Shown here in pieces: positions 1 through 7,597 of a stretch of DNA of 64,000 nucleotides. Both the position numbers and the translations under genes were made by a program. The notes under the pieces are model-generated. The model worked only from the letters and a program-made list of their open reading frames with translations, was not told the origin of the DNA and did no database searches. The DNA is from Clostridiales bacterium (GTDB lineage: Bacteria > Bacillota > Clostridia > Saccharofermentanales > Saccharofermentanaceae), in NCBI GenBank assembly GCA_017561715.1, contig JAFZBN010000017.1, positions 99,204 through 163,203 of the forward strand, read 5' to 3'. Within the stretch, counting starts at the first letter, position 1, and each line of letters starts with the position of its first letter.

Positions 1-461
1 ATGCCTACCTGCTCAATACCGATCGAGTGCTCACTTGCCGTCCAGGCTTCGAGATTGTCGGCATCCATCAGGAAAAGATCCGGTTTCTTCTCACCCAGAA
101 CGATCGCGTTATTAAGCTCTTTAATATATTCGGAACGATCGATATAGACATACTCATATTCGATATCCGTAAGATAATCGGCGAGCGTCTGTTCGAAGTC
201 TTTATCGTATCCGTAGATTACGAGGGGATCTGTCGATTCGTCAGTGACGGTACTCGGAACGGACGGTTCCGAGGAAGGTTCTGTTCCTCCGGATGTATCC
301 GTCGGATCTTCCGTATCGGTAGGGATCGTTCCGGTCGGTTTTTTCTCGGAAGTCTTCTCTGTCTGATCGTCTGTTTCCTTCGAAGAAGAGGGCTTGCAGG
401 CGCACATCGGCAACGCCATCGAGACCACAAGTATCGAAGCTAAAAGTTTACCTGCTTTCAT
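1..461 (-). CDS. Solute-binding lipoprotein, N-terminal part (truncated by window edge)
   Basis: The reading frame starts at an ATG at 461 behind a good GGAGGG ribosome binding site and runs off the left edge after about 153 codons. The N-terminus is a lipoprotein signal: Lys-rich start, hydrophobic stretch and a Cys at about residue 22 (PMCACKPSSS). A Ser/Thr/Pro/Glu-rich linker of about 50 residues follows. The mature part then begins LVIYGYDKDFEQTLADYL and continues with KKPDLFLMDADNLEAW, which fits the first lobe of an extracellular solute-binding protein that reads out a dated or occupied position in the ligand cleft. Substrate unknown. The C-terminal two thirds and any downstream permeases lie outside the window. 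Family call is inferred from pattern only. Confidence 0.7.
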   Translation of the reverse strand, partial: MKAGKLLASILVVSMALPMCACKPSSSKETDDQTEKTSEKKPTGTIPTDTEDPTDTSGGTEPSSEPSVPSTVTDESTDPLVIYGYDKDFEQTLADYLTDIEYEYVYIDRSEYIKELNNAIVLGEKKPDLFLMDADNLEAWTASEHSIGIEQVG

Positions 462-490
462 CTTACCCTCCGCAGAAATATCTACGATAA

Positions 491-519
491 AGTTTACAAC
501 AATACTTGACCTCTTTCAA
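491..519 (-). promoter_or_regulatory. Sigma-A-type promoter of the truncated lipoprotein gene
   Basis: TTGAAA (514-519) and TAAACT (491-496) on the minus strand are separated by 17 bp, and lie about 30 bp upstream of the lipoprotein start codon. Confidence 0.5.
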
Positions 520-552
520 CAAAAGTGACCGCACGGTTAGTTTCCCGAATAA

Positions 553-581
553 TTGACAACACCGCTGTTTCATAATAAAAT
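553..581 (+). promoter_or_regulatory. Sigma-A-type promoter of tRNA-Ala
   Basis: TTGACA (553-558), a 17 bp spacer and TAAAAT (576-581). Transcription would start near 588, about 18 nt before the mature tRNA. Confidence 0.75.
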
Positions 582-605
582 CTCATTTGTCTGACAAAGA
601 CTCTC

Positions 606-681
606 GGGGCATTAGCGCAGTTGGGAGCGCATCACACTGGCAGTGTGGGGGTCAGGGGTTCAAGTCCCCTATGCTCCACCA
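606..681 (+). tRNA. tRNA-Ala (anticodon GGC)
   Basis: A 76-nt cloverleaf with an encoded CCA end. The acceptor arm GGGGCAT pairs with ATGCTCC and contains the G3-U70 wobble that identifies alanine tRNAs. The anticodon loop is CTGGCAG on a 5-bp stem, giving anticodon GGC (GCC and GCU codons). The T-arm is AGGGG-TTCAAGT-CCCCT. It is a single-gene unit with its own promoter and terminator. Confidence 0.97.
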
Positions 682-685
682 AATC

Positions 686-715
686 AAAAGGCCGTCTCAA
701 ACGAGACGGCCTTTT
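686..715 (+). terminator. Rho-independent terminator of tRNA-Ala
   Basis: AAAAGGCCGTCTC, loop AAAC, GAGACGGCCTTTT: a perfect 13-bp hairpin ending in a T run, directly behind the tRNA. Confidence 0.9.
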
Positions 716-768
716 GCTATTCATACGAGGCTGCAGGGAATCGTACAAATCATGTCTTTTATGTTTCT

Positions 769-1074
769 TTAACTGCGAAAAAGCTTCTCGGCCTTCGGAT
801 GGATCTTCTTCAGATCGATCTTTCTTTCGAGGATCTGTTTCCTAAGCTCAGCAATATCCGACGGACCGGAAACCTTGTAGTATATTTGGCAATGTGGAAC
901 ATATACGCAATTATTCGTTCTCGTACATGGATCACGTTCGAGAACTGGATCTCTGCCTATGATCACACGCTCCACCAGTTTCCGGTCAATGCCGGCCGCA
1001 ACCAGTTTCTTGGAAATGCTCTCCGCCTCAGCTTGAGTTAATGTAATATCCGTATTGAACTCTTTGCTTTTCAT
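769..1074 (-). CDS. Candidate radical SAM substrate peptide, copy 1 (Cys-containing small protein)
   Basis: A 101-residue protein, second in line behind the radical SAM/SPASM gene and a tandem paralogue of the preceding gene. The start is the ATG at 1074 by homology with copy 2; a GTG and an ATG lie just upstream in frame (1083, 1080). Both copies share the same GTAGAGGTGA ribosome-binding region. Residues 1-38 (MKSKEFNTDITLTQAEAES, then KKLVAAGIDRKLVERVI) and residues 70-101 (PSDIAELRKQILERK to KLFRS) are nearly identical to copy 2. The middle differs strongly and carries Cys50, Cys56 and Cys62 with C-X5-C-X5-C spacing. No known family was recognised. The likely role is precursor of a Cys-based peptide product modified by the neighbouring enzyme; this is inference from position and from the conserved-flank, variable-centre pattern. 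A small metal-binding protein is the main alternative. Confidence 0.65.
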   Translation of the reverse strand: MKSKEFNTDITLTQAEAESISKKLVAAGIDRKLVERVIIGRDPVLERDPCTRTNNCVYVPHCQIYYKVSGPSDIAELRKQILERKIDLKKIHPKAEKLFRS

Positions 1075-1118
1075 TTTCATCACCTCTACTTTTCCGGTAA
1101 TAATCTACCCGGATCTCG

Positions 1119-1430
1119 TTAGTCGCGGAAAAGCGTCTCTGCTTTCGGATGGATCGACTTGATATCAATGTTCCTCTCGAGAATTTGCTTCTTAAGCTCT
1201 GCAATATCTGTCGGTCCAGCTGACCTGAAGTATTTAGTACACGGATTCTTACCTTTTACGCAGTGAACACAGTTTTCTGTTTTATCACATCCTTTACCAC
1301 CAAATACGCGTTCGTCGATCACTCTCGCAACCAGTTTCCGGTCGATTCCGGCTGCAACCAGTTTATTGGTAATAGTCTCTGCATCTGCCTTAGTTAATGT
1401 AATTTCTGTATTAAACCCTTTACTTTTCAT
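1119..1430 (-). CDS. Candidate radical SAM substrate peptide, copy 2 (Cys-containing small protein)
   Basis: A 103-residue protein directly downstream of the radical SAM gene, 19 nt after its stop. The ATG at 1430 has the ribosome binding site GAGGTG six bases upstream, so an in-frame upstream start overlapping the maturase is not needed. The N-terminal block (ITLTKADAETITNKL, AAGIDRKLVARVI) and the C-terminal block (PTDIAELKKQILERN to ETLFRD) match copy 1. The central segment has Cys48, Cys54, Cys57 and Cys64 (GCDKTENCVHCVKGKNPC), with different number and spacing from copy 1. The intergenic DNA in front of the two copies is also duplicated. Predicted cytoplasmic, with no signal peptide. Function unknown; thioether-type crosslinking by the adjacent SPASM enzyme is a hypothesis. 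Confidence 0.7.
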   Translation of the reverse strand: MKSKGFNTEITLTKADAETITNKLVAAGIDRKLVARVIDERVFGGKGCDKTENCVHCVKGKNPCTKYFRSAGPTDIAELKKQILERNIDIKSIHPKAETLFRD

Positions 1431-1449
1431 CTTTGTCACCTCTACTTTT

Positions 1450-2874
1450 CTAGTAATTGTCTGCCGAGATTTCATTTCCGACAGATACTCGTTGTTTTGT
1501 GTTCCGACTTGTATTATTCCCTGCAGCCAGAAAAGAATCGGTATATTTCACCAGTTGGTCTTCAAACCGGTTATTGTAATAATCGCAATCATACATATTT
1601 GCCGACTCCTCATTCGGAAGGGCCGGCCGGATACAGCCTCCACCGCAGATAAAAGCGAATCTGCAACGGATACAATTCTTTTTGTATCCCATCATTTTTC
1701 TTTTCCACTCTTCTTTGGGTTCAGGATTCCATTGGATCGAACCTGTCTCGTCATATGTGCCGATCACGTCTTCCGTTCCGCCTACACAGGACCAACAAGG
1801 ATAAATGGTCCCGTCCGGAGCAAAGACACGAAGAAGGCTGTCTGCGCCACAGGCGGCGACTTTGAGCGGATACTTCTGATTAAGATAAACAACAGGAAAA
1901 AGATGATCATCCAGATCCGCTGTCCGGCCGGTAATATCGTATTCAAGTTGCGGATATTCTTGCTCTACGGCTTCTTCCAGTTTCTTTAATTCCGTATTCA
2001 CAAGTGTCAGGTCTCCGGCGCCCACTACAGCATAGGCATTAACCATAAAAGACGGATCGTTCAAGAATCCTCTTCTATCCAGGTCTTCCAGAAGATCCAT
2101 AAATTGCGGCTCATTTCGTTTGTCGAGATTGACTCGCATCTTGACGATAACGTCTGTATCTTTCAACGCCGTCTCGATATTCTTCATTATCTTGTCATAG
2201 GAAGATTCTCTATCCAGTGCGATCCTTCTGCTGTTATGGATCTCGCGGGGACCATCGACCGTGATCTGCAAGGAACTGATTTTCTTGCTCCCGAGAAGAT
2301 CCATATAATGCTCGAGGTCATGGCCGTTCGTCACAGCAAAACATGTATTATCGATTTCTTCGCACTTTTCCAGGATGTACTCGATTATATCCCGGTTTTC
2401 TTTTGCCAGCGGTTCTCCGCCGTAAAGGGTAATGTTTTCTCCCGGCTCTATCTTGTCTTTTATGATTTTAAAGACCGCATCCACCTGTTCTTTCGTCATT
2501 ACTTTGGAAGGATATCCGCCTTCTTTTTCAAAACAGTATGTGCAACGGTAATTACAGCCCATAAAGGGTACCAGAACGACAGCCCATTGATCGGGATCTC
2601 TTAGCGAATTCATTTCAAAAGCAAGTGCTTCTGCCTTCGCCGCTTCTTCATCCTGAGTCAGTTCTGTCAGGTATCCTCTTTCCAGGAAATGCTCACGGAT
2701 CACCTCAATTTTGTCCATGATCTCCGATGGCAGGACATCTTCATGTGCATAGGAAGAGACGACTTCATAAGCCTCTTCATCGATCGTGTCCATGAGCCCC
2801 GTGAGCCCGTTGAGAAGAATGTGCTCCCCATTAGATAAAGGAGCAGTAAAAATGTTGTAACTGCTGAATCTCAT
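1450..2874 (-). CDS. Radical SAM/SPASM peptide maturase
   Basis: A 474-residue enzyme. The CX3CX2C cluster motif is at Cys107, Cys111 and Cys114 (CNYRCTYC), followed by a GGEPL S-adenosylmethionine-binding motif. The C-terminal third has a SPASM pattern for two auxiliary 4Fe-4S clusters: CGADSL, GTIYPCWSC, CIRCRFAFICGGGC, then a YDCDYY Cys. Residues 1-90 form a small N-terminal domain (LLNGLTGLMDTIDEEAYE) like that of peptide-modifying SPASM proteins, where it helps bind a leader peptide. Such enzymes make thioether or C-C crosslinks in ribosomal peptides. It starts at an ATG with a GGAGGG site and is the first gene of an operon with the two Cys-rich small proteins. No transporter or protease is seen nearby. 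The enzyme class is secure; the substrate is inferred. Confidence 0.88.
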   Translation of the reverse strand: MRFSSYNIFTAPLSNGEHILLNGLTGLMDTIDEEAYEVVSSYAHEDVLPSEIMDKIEVIREHFLERGYLTELTQDEEAAKAEALAFEMNSLRDPDQWAVVLVPFMGCNYRCTYCFEKEGGYPSKVMTKEQVDAVFKIIKDKIEPGENITLYGGEPLAKENRDIIEYILEKCEEIDNTCFAVTNGHDLEHYMDLLGSKKISSLQITVDGPREIHNSRRIALDRESSYDKIMKNIETALKDTDVIVKMRVNLDKRNEPQFMDLLEDLDRRGFLNDPSFMVNAYAVVGAGDLTLVNTELKKLEEAVEQEYPQLEYDITGRTADLDDHLFPVVYLNQKYPLKVAACGADSLLRVFAPDGTIYPCWSCVGGTEDVIGTYDETGSIQWNPEPKEEWKRKMMGYKKNCIRCRFAFICGGGCIRPALPNEESANMYDCDYYNNRFEDQLVKYTDSFLAAGNNTSRNTKQRVSVGNEISADNY

Positions 2875-3115
2875 AACAACCCTCCGATTCTTCGCATCAG
2901 AAAATAGCTTCTGAATGCGCGCGCCAAAATACCTCCTGTTCAGAAGTTCCTATCGGGACTTCTTTTGAACAAGAAGTTCAGTTTCTTCGGGATTATGTCA
3001 CTGGAAGTCATTTCGTTCCGAAGAACGAATCATGATGAAAAGTTGTTATGTCGTTTTGTGTAAAAGATTCACTGGATGGCGCTTGGAATCGGATTCTGTC
3101 ATCTCATTCCGAAGT
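2875..3115 (-). promoter_or_regulatory. Long structured leader of the radical SAM operon (gene-free stretch)
   Basis: If the promoter at 3122-3150 is right, the transcript has about 240 nt before the maturase ATG. The leader holds several short hairpins: AGAAGTTCC/GGGACTTCT at 2943-2964, a CGTTC-CGAA-GAACG loop at 3015-3029, and CAGAA/TTCTG near 2898-2913, close to the ribosome binding site. I recognised no known riboswitch class. It could be a cis-regulatory element or an ordinary long leader. Confidence 0.4.
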
Positions 3116-3121
3116 AATTTC

Positions 3122-3150
3122 ATTATAGACTACCGAGAAACAATTGTCAC
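3122..3150 (-). promoter_or_regulatory. Promoter of the radical SAM operon with an overlapping inverted repeat
   Basis: Minus-strand GTGACA (3145-3150), 17 bp, and a perfect TATAAT (3122-3127). An inverted repeat TTGTCA (3144-3149) / TGACAA (3158-3163) covers the -35 box and could be an operator. Confidence 0.65.
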
Positions 3151-3231
3151 TAAAAATTGACAACTCCGTTTTCTCCCCTCACAAACCGCGCGCGAACGAC
3201 ACACGAGTAATCGGTAACAGCATAAGAATAC

Positions 3232-3301
3232 AAAAAGAAAAACTCTTCGAAGCCTCCGCAGGGCAACGCCCGAGGACCAGCGAGAAAGAGTTTTTCTTTT
3301 T
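3232..3301 (-). repeat. Structured hairpin element, copy A (also glmS terminator)
   Basis: A 16-bp perfect stem (3232-3247 with 3286-3301, AAAAAGAAAAACTCTT) closes a loop that on the minus strand reads CGCTGGTCCTC, then the small hairpin GGGC-GTT-GCCC, then TGCGGA (3255-3282). The same core occurs in copies B and C. The T-rich arm lies downstream of glmS on the minus strand, so it probably also terminates glmS. An outer 12-bp inverted repeat (3205-3216 with 3320-3331) overlaps the last codons of glmS. Confidence 0.7.
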
Positions 3302-3325
3302 AGTATCTTATTAGGTTTCTACCGA

Positions 3326-5152
3326 TTACTCTACCGTAACGGACTTCGCAAGGTTCTTCGGCTTATCGATATCGCAGCCGTTCTCCTTGGCAACGTGGTA
3401 AGCGAGCATCTGTAAAGGAACGATCTCAACTACCGCGGAGAAGAGATTGTCGATCTTCGGAATAAAGATAACATCATCTGCCTGAGCCAGGATCTCATGG
3501 TTGCCCTTGTAGGTAACCGCCAGGACCTCAGCGCCACGGGCCTTGACCTCAACGATGTTGCTCAATGTCTTTTCCATGATGTGCGGGTTGCAGCAAAGAG
3601 CGATGACCGGCTGATGCTCTTCGATGAGAGCGATAGTACCGTGCTTGAGCTCACCCGCGGCATAGGATTCTGCGTGGATGTAGGAGATCTCCTTCATCTT
3701 CAGGGCAGCCTCCAGAGCGATCGCGGAGTCGGTATTTCTTCCGATGAAGAACATCGACTTGGTGTTGTGGTATTTCTTCGCCATCTTCGGGATCTTCGGG
3801 TTCATGTCGAGAACTTCCTGAACACGCTTCGGGAGCATCAGGAGTGTGGACAGGTGATGGTAATAATCGGCATCCTCGATCCTCTCGAGTGTCTTAGCGA
3901 TGTAAACGGCAACCAGGTACAGAACGGAAACCTGTGTCGTGTAACCCTTTGTGGTCGCAACGGCGATCTCCGGACCCGCCCATGTGTAAAGGACATCATC
4001 CGCGAGCTTTGCGATGGTGCTTCCGACAACGTTTACGATTGCCAGAGTTCTGGCGCCTCTCTCCTTGCACTCCTTCATGGCAGCGATAGTATCCGCTGTC
4101 TCACCGGACTGGGAAAGAACGATCAGAAGTGTGTGCTCGTCGATCAGCGGATCGCTGTAACGGAGTTCACTTGCGAGCTCACAGGAAACCGGGATACGGC
4201 AGAGCTTTTCGATCGTGTACTTGGCGGCGCATCCTGCATAGTAAGCGGAACCGCATGCCGTGATGACGATCTTGTTGATGGACTCGAGATAATCCTTTGT
4301 CCATTCGATCTCGTCGAGAACGATCTTGCCGTCCTTGATACGAGGAGCAACAGTTGCCTTAACAGCTCTCGGCTGCTCGATGATCTCCTTGAGCATGAAG
4401 TGCTCGTAGCCGCCTTTCTCAGCTGCTTCGATATCCCATGTGATACGAGAGATCTTCTTTGTGATGGTCTGACCTGCCGCGTCAAATACCTTGACTTCTT
4501 CAGGAGTCAGTTCAGCGAACTCACCGTCATCGAGGTAGATCGCGTTTCTTGTGTTGGCTACGAGTGCGGTAACGTCAGATGCGAAGAAGTTCTCACCTGC
4601 GCCGACACCGAGGATCAGCGGGCTTGCCTCACGTGCAACTACGATCGTGTCCGGCTTATCTGTGCAGATAACACCGAGAGCGTAGGAACCGGAAAGACGA
4701 GCGGATGTCTTGATAACGGCACGACGAAGGTCTCCCTTGTAGTACATTTCGATGAGGTGAACGATGACCTCTGTATCTGTTTCACTGTCGAAGTGATAGC
4801 CCTTGCCGATGAGCTCTTCACGAAGAGAAATGTAGTTCTCGATGATACCGTTGTGAACGATCGCGAAACGGCCGTCGTTACTCAGGTGCGGGTGCGCGTT
4901 CGTATCTGTCGGAGCGCCGTGTGTTGCCCATCTGGTATGACCGATACCGAGCAAACCGGGGCAATTCTTACCGTCTTCTGTCAGTTCGCAGAGATTCGCG
5001 ATACGGCCGCTTACCTTATCGACTTTGATGACACCTTCATTTAAAACGGCAACTCCCGCAGAGTCATAGCCTCTGTATTCGAGTTTCTTAAGTCCGTCCA
5101 GAAGGATCGGTGCCGCCGGCTGTGATCCTGTATATCCAACGATTCCACACAT
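3326..5152 (-). CDS. glmS: Glutamine--fructose-6-phosphate aminotransferase (isomerizing)
   Basis: A 608-residue, full-length enzyme that makes glucosamine-6-phosphate from fructose-6-phosphate and glutamine, the first step toward UDP-GlcNAc and peptidoglycan. The N-terminus MCGIVGYTGSQ places the catalytic Cys at residue 2. The glutaminase domain includes HTRWATHGAPT and GIIENY. Two SIS sugar-isomerase domains follow (ITACGSAYYAG; IVLSQSGETADTIAAM; FFIGRNTDS), and the C-terminus ends KPKNLAKSVTVE as usual. It lies 90 bp downstream of purA with a terminator between them. No room exists for a glmS ribozyme in that gap, so amino-sugar feedback must act another way. Confidence 0.97.
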   Translation of the reverse strand: MCGIVGYTGSQPAAPILLDGLKKLEYRGYDSAGVAVLNEGVIKVDKVSGRIANLCELTEDGKNCPGLLGIGHTRWATHGAPTDTNAHPHLSNDGRFAIVHNGIIENYISLREELIGKGYHFDSETDTEVIVHLIEMYYKGDLRRAVIKTSARLSGSYALGVICTDKPDTIVVAREASPLILGVGAGENFFASDVTALVANTRNAIYLDDGEFAELTPEEVKVFDAAGQTITKKISRITWDIEAAEKGGYEHFMLKEIIEQPRAVKATVAPRIKDGKIVLDEIEWTKDYLESINKIVITACGSAYYAGCAAKYTIEKLCRIPVSCELASELRYSDPLIDEHTLLIVLSQSGETADTIAAMKECKERGARTLAIVNVVGSTIAKLADDVLYTWAGPEIAVATTKGYTTQVSVLYLVAVYIAKTLERIEDADYYHHLSTLLMLPKRVQEVLDMNPKIPKMAKKYHNTKSMFFIGRNTDSAIALEAALKMKEISYIHAESYAAGELKHGTIALIEEHQPVIALCCNPHIMEKTLSNIVEVKARGAEVLAVTYKGNHEILAQADDVIFIPKIDNLFSAVVEIVPLQMLAYHVAKENGCDIDKPKNLAKSVTVE

Positions 5153-5203
5153 AATGTTCTCCCTTTCTTCCGCATCCTCTTATCGTCTTTTCGGATACGA
5201 AAA

Positions 5204-5224
5204 CGGGCTTCGAAACGAAGCCCG
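5204..5224 (-). terminator. Terminator between purA and glmS
   Basis: CGGGCTTCG / CGAAGCCCG 9-bp hairpin with a 3-nt loop, followed on the minus strand by TTTTCG. It sits about 20 bp past the purA stop. Confidence 0.75.
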
Positions 5225-5241
5225 AAGTGTATTGTTCAGAA

Positions 5242-6519
5242 TTATTTTCTGATGATGATGCTCTCTCTTTCAGGTCCGACCGAGACATACGTGATCGGGC
5301 AGCCGATCGCCTTCTCGACGTAAAGGACGTAGTCCTGAGCCTGCTTCGGAAGGTCTTCCCACTTTCTCGCACCGGAGATGTCTGTCTTCCAGCCTTCGAA
5401 ATACTCGATGACCGGTTTGCAGGAATTGAGTGCTACCGGGAACGGGAAACGGTCGATCTTCTGTCCGTCGAGTTCATACTGTGTGCATACCGGGATCTTA
5501 TCCATGTAGCTCAGAACGTCGAGCTTGGTAAGAGAGATCTCAGTTGCTGCCTGAACTTCGATACCGTAGCGTGTAGCAACGATATCCAGCGGACCAACAC
5601 GACGCGGTCTACCGGTCTTTGCGCCATACTCGAAGCCGGCCTTACGAAGCTCTTCCGCCTCGTCACCGAACATCTCGCATACGAACGGGCCTTCACCTAC
5701 GCATGTGGAGTATGCCTTTACGACACCGACAACATCCTCGATCTTCGCACCCGGGAAACCGGATCCGATCGGCGCGTAAGCAGCCATTGTGTTGGAAGAT
5801 GTGGTGTACGGGTGGATTCCGTAGTCGAGGTCACGGAGAGATCCGAGCTGAGCCTCGAAGAGGATGTTCTTGTCTTCTTCTTTTGCCTTTGCGAGGAAAG
5901 CACCTGTGTCGCAGACGAACGGCTTGATCTTCTCACAAGCATCGTCGACCCACTCTTTGAGCATTTCCATGGTATACGGTCTTGCTCCGTAAACCTTTGT
6001 GATCGTCAGGTTCTTCCACTCGAGGAGATCTGCGAGGTGCTCCATCAGGTGATCCTTATAGAAGAGTTCGCCGGCAAGGATCGTCTTCTTCTGATACTTG
6101 TCAGAATAAAACGGAGCGATACCCTGCTTGGTAGAACCGAATTTCTTATCAGCCAGACGCTGTTCTTCCAGTCCGTCCAGTTCTCTGTGCCACGGCAGAA
6201 GGAGAGATGCGCGGTCGGAGATCTTCAGGTTCTCAGGTGTGATCGAAACACCCTGGGAAATAACTTCCGACATTTCCTTCCACAGGTTTTCCGGATCCAG
6301 CGCTACGCCGTTTCCGAGGATATTTACGACACCATCGCGGAAGATACCTGACGGCAGAAGATGCAGAGCGAATTTGCCCTTCTCATTGATAACTGTATGA
6401 CCGGCGTTACCGCCACCCTGGAAACGAACGACGATGTCGTACTTTTCCGTGAGCAGGTCGACCATACGGCCCTTACCTTCATCGCCCCAGTTGATACCTA
6501 CGATTGCGCAGTTTTTCAT
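5242..6519 (-). CDS. purA: Adenylosuccinate synthetase
   Basis: A 425-residue enzyme joining IMP and aspartate with GTP, the committed step of AMP synthesis. The start is the ATG at 6519 (MKNCAIVGINWGDEGKG), with GGGAGG 6-11 bases upstream; an in-frame ATG 36 bases earlier would add an unconserved tail. Family signatures visible are WGDEGKGRMVDLL (P-loop), QGGGNAGHTV, GIAPFYSDK (an IMP-site variant), and GAKTGRPRRVGPLD. Length is normal. It is transcribed from its own strong promoter(s), 90-115 bp upstream, and is separated from glmS by a terminator. Confidence 0.96.
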   Translation of the reverse strand: MKNCAIVGINWGDEGKGRMVDLLTEKYDIVVRFQGGGNAGHTVINEKGKFALHLLPSGIFRDGVVNILGNGVALDPENLWKEMSEVISQGVSITPENLKISDRASLLLPWHRELDGLEEQRLADKKFGSTKQGIAPFYSDKYQKKTILAGELFYKDHLMEHLADLLEWKNLTITKVYGARPYTMEMLKEWVDDACEKIKPFVCDTGAFLAKAKEEDKNILFEAQLGSLRDLDYGIHPYTTSSNTMAAYAPIGSGFPGAKIEDVVGVVKAYSTCVGEGPFVCEMFGDEAEELRKAGFEYGAKTGRPRRVGPLDIVATRYGIEVQAATEISLTKLDVLSYMDKIPVCTQYELDGQKIDRFPFPVALNSCKPVIEYFEGWKTDISGARKWEDLPKQAQDYVLYVEKAIGCPITYVSVGPERESIIIRK

Positions 6520-6568
6520 TTTTTGCCTCCCTTTTCGGTGCGAAAGCCTTTTCAAAACAAGGGTGTCC

Positions 6569-6636
6569 TGAATACTCCATCAAGACACCATTGTCAATAC
6601 CGCACACTTTATACTCTATATAATAGGCATTGTCAA
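6569..6636 (-). promoter_or_regulatory. purA promoter region, two promoter-like units
   Basis: The distal unit is consensus-like: TTGACA (6631-6636), 17 bp, TATAAA (6608-6613). A second unit 39 bp downstream has TTGACA (6592-6597), 17 bp, TATTCA (6569-6574). Both contain TTGACAATG and GAGTAT at the same relative positions. The second overlaps a GGTGTC/GACACC hairpin in the leader of the first. Confidence 0.7.
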
Positions 6637-6701
6637 GAATAATCAGATATTTTCAGTTTTTCCAACCATTCTTTTTAACAATTCCTCGCGTTTTTAGTTC
6701 A

Positions 6702-7553
6702 TTATGTACTCTCTTGTTCGGAACCGTCCTCGATGACTTCCTCCGGGATCGGACCGAGTACGATATCCGCGAAATTGATCGGGAGTCCGATCGTCGGAAC
6801 TCTTACCTGGCCTGCCTTCGACTTTCCGGGGAAGATCGTGATGCCTTTTTTCGGAAGGACGAACGAGATCGTCATGTCGGCACTTACCGCACCCGGATCG
6901 ACCTCACCGGTATCGCAGTCGACACCTGTCGGGATATCGATGGAAAGGACTCTTGCCCCGCGGACATGACCTTCTTCGATCTTTTCCGTGATCGCCGTCA
7001 GCTGTGGCGGAAGGGGTCTTATGAACTCATATCCTGTGCCGATGATGCCGTCAACAAGAACGCACGGCATGCCCGGTTCGTTTTCATAGATCATGCGGGA
7101 GATACCGGCCTGCCAGTTACTCGGATCGAATTCCGTAGCCGGCTTGATCGGTACACCGAACTTCTCGGCGGCCGCGCGGTTGTTCTTTACCGTCGGGGAA
7201 TGCGTCTCGCCCGGGAAGCAGTCCCAGATCGTGACCTTATATCCCCAGGAGCTTAGGATCCTTGCGGCTACATAGGAGTCGCCGCCGTTCATGCCCTTAC
7301 CGGCGAAGAAGTGGATCGGTGTCGTCGTTGCTTTTGCCGCGGCAACACAGGCATTCGCCACCGCAAGTCCCGCGTGTTCCATAAGGATCGAGACCGGAAC
7401 CTGATAATCAGATGCCGCTACTTTATCGAGTGTTCTCTGCTCTTCGCGTGTCAGCGTCATGCGTACGCGGCGAACGGGCTCGTAGGGCTCTTTCGGTGGT
7501 GGTGGATTCAGTATGCTTTTTTGTGGCCAAAAAGGACTTTCATTCTTTCTCAT
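6702..7553 (-). CDS. nnrE: NAD(P)H-hydrate epimerase (YjeF N-terminal domain only)
   Basis: A 283-residue protein matching the YjeF_N fold: SILMEHAGLAVANAC, FFAGKGMNGGDSYVAARIL (nucleotide-binding glycine loop), LVDGIIGTGYEF and SIDIPTGVDCDTGEV. Family members interconvert R and S forms of hydrated NAD(P)H so that a dehydratase can repair it. The ADP/ATP-dependent dehydratase half that is often fused (NnrD) is missing here, so it must be elsewhere if present. About 30 N-terminal residues precede the conserved core, and the start has only a weak G-rich ribosome site; a start at residue 32 is possible. It follows the Gx-transporter gene by 44 bp. Confidence 0.9.
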   Translation of the reverse strand: MRKNESPFWPQKSILNPPPPKEPYEPVRRVRMTLTREEQRTLDKVAASDYQVPVSILMEHAGLAVANACVAAAKATTTPIHFFAGKGMNGGDSYVAARILSSWGYKVTIWDCFPGETHSPTVKNNRAAAEKFGVPIKPATEFDPSNWQAGISRMIYENEPGMPCVLVDGIIGTGYEFIRPLPPQLTAITEKIEEGHVRGARVLSIDIPTGVDCDTGEVDPGAVSADMTISFVLPKKGITIFPGKSKAGQVRVPTIGLPINFADIVLGPIPEEVIEDGSEQEST

Positions 7554-7597
7554 ATTTCGACCCCGCCTTATCCTCTTCGATTCTTAGATCTACCTGT

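Noticed and set aside
769..1430. SCIFF-type (six Cys in forty-five) peptide assignment
   Set aside because: The small proteins have three or four Cys in the centre rather than six near the C-terminus, are longer, and lack the SCIFF leader.
5153..5241. Possible glmS ribozyme upstream of glmS
   Set aside because: The gap is only about 90 bp, contains the purA terminator and has none of the ribozyme core pairing; a ribozyme needs about 150 nt or more.
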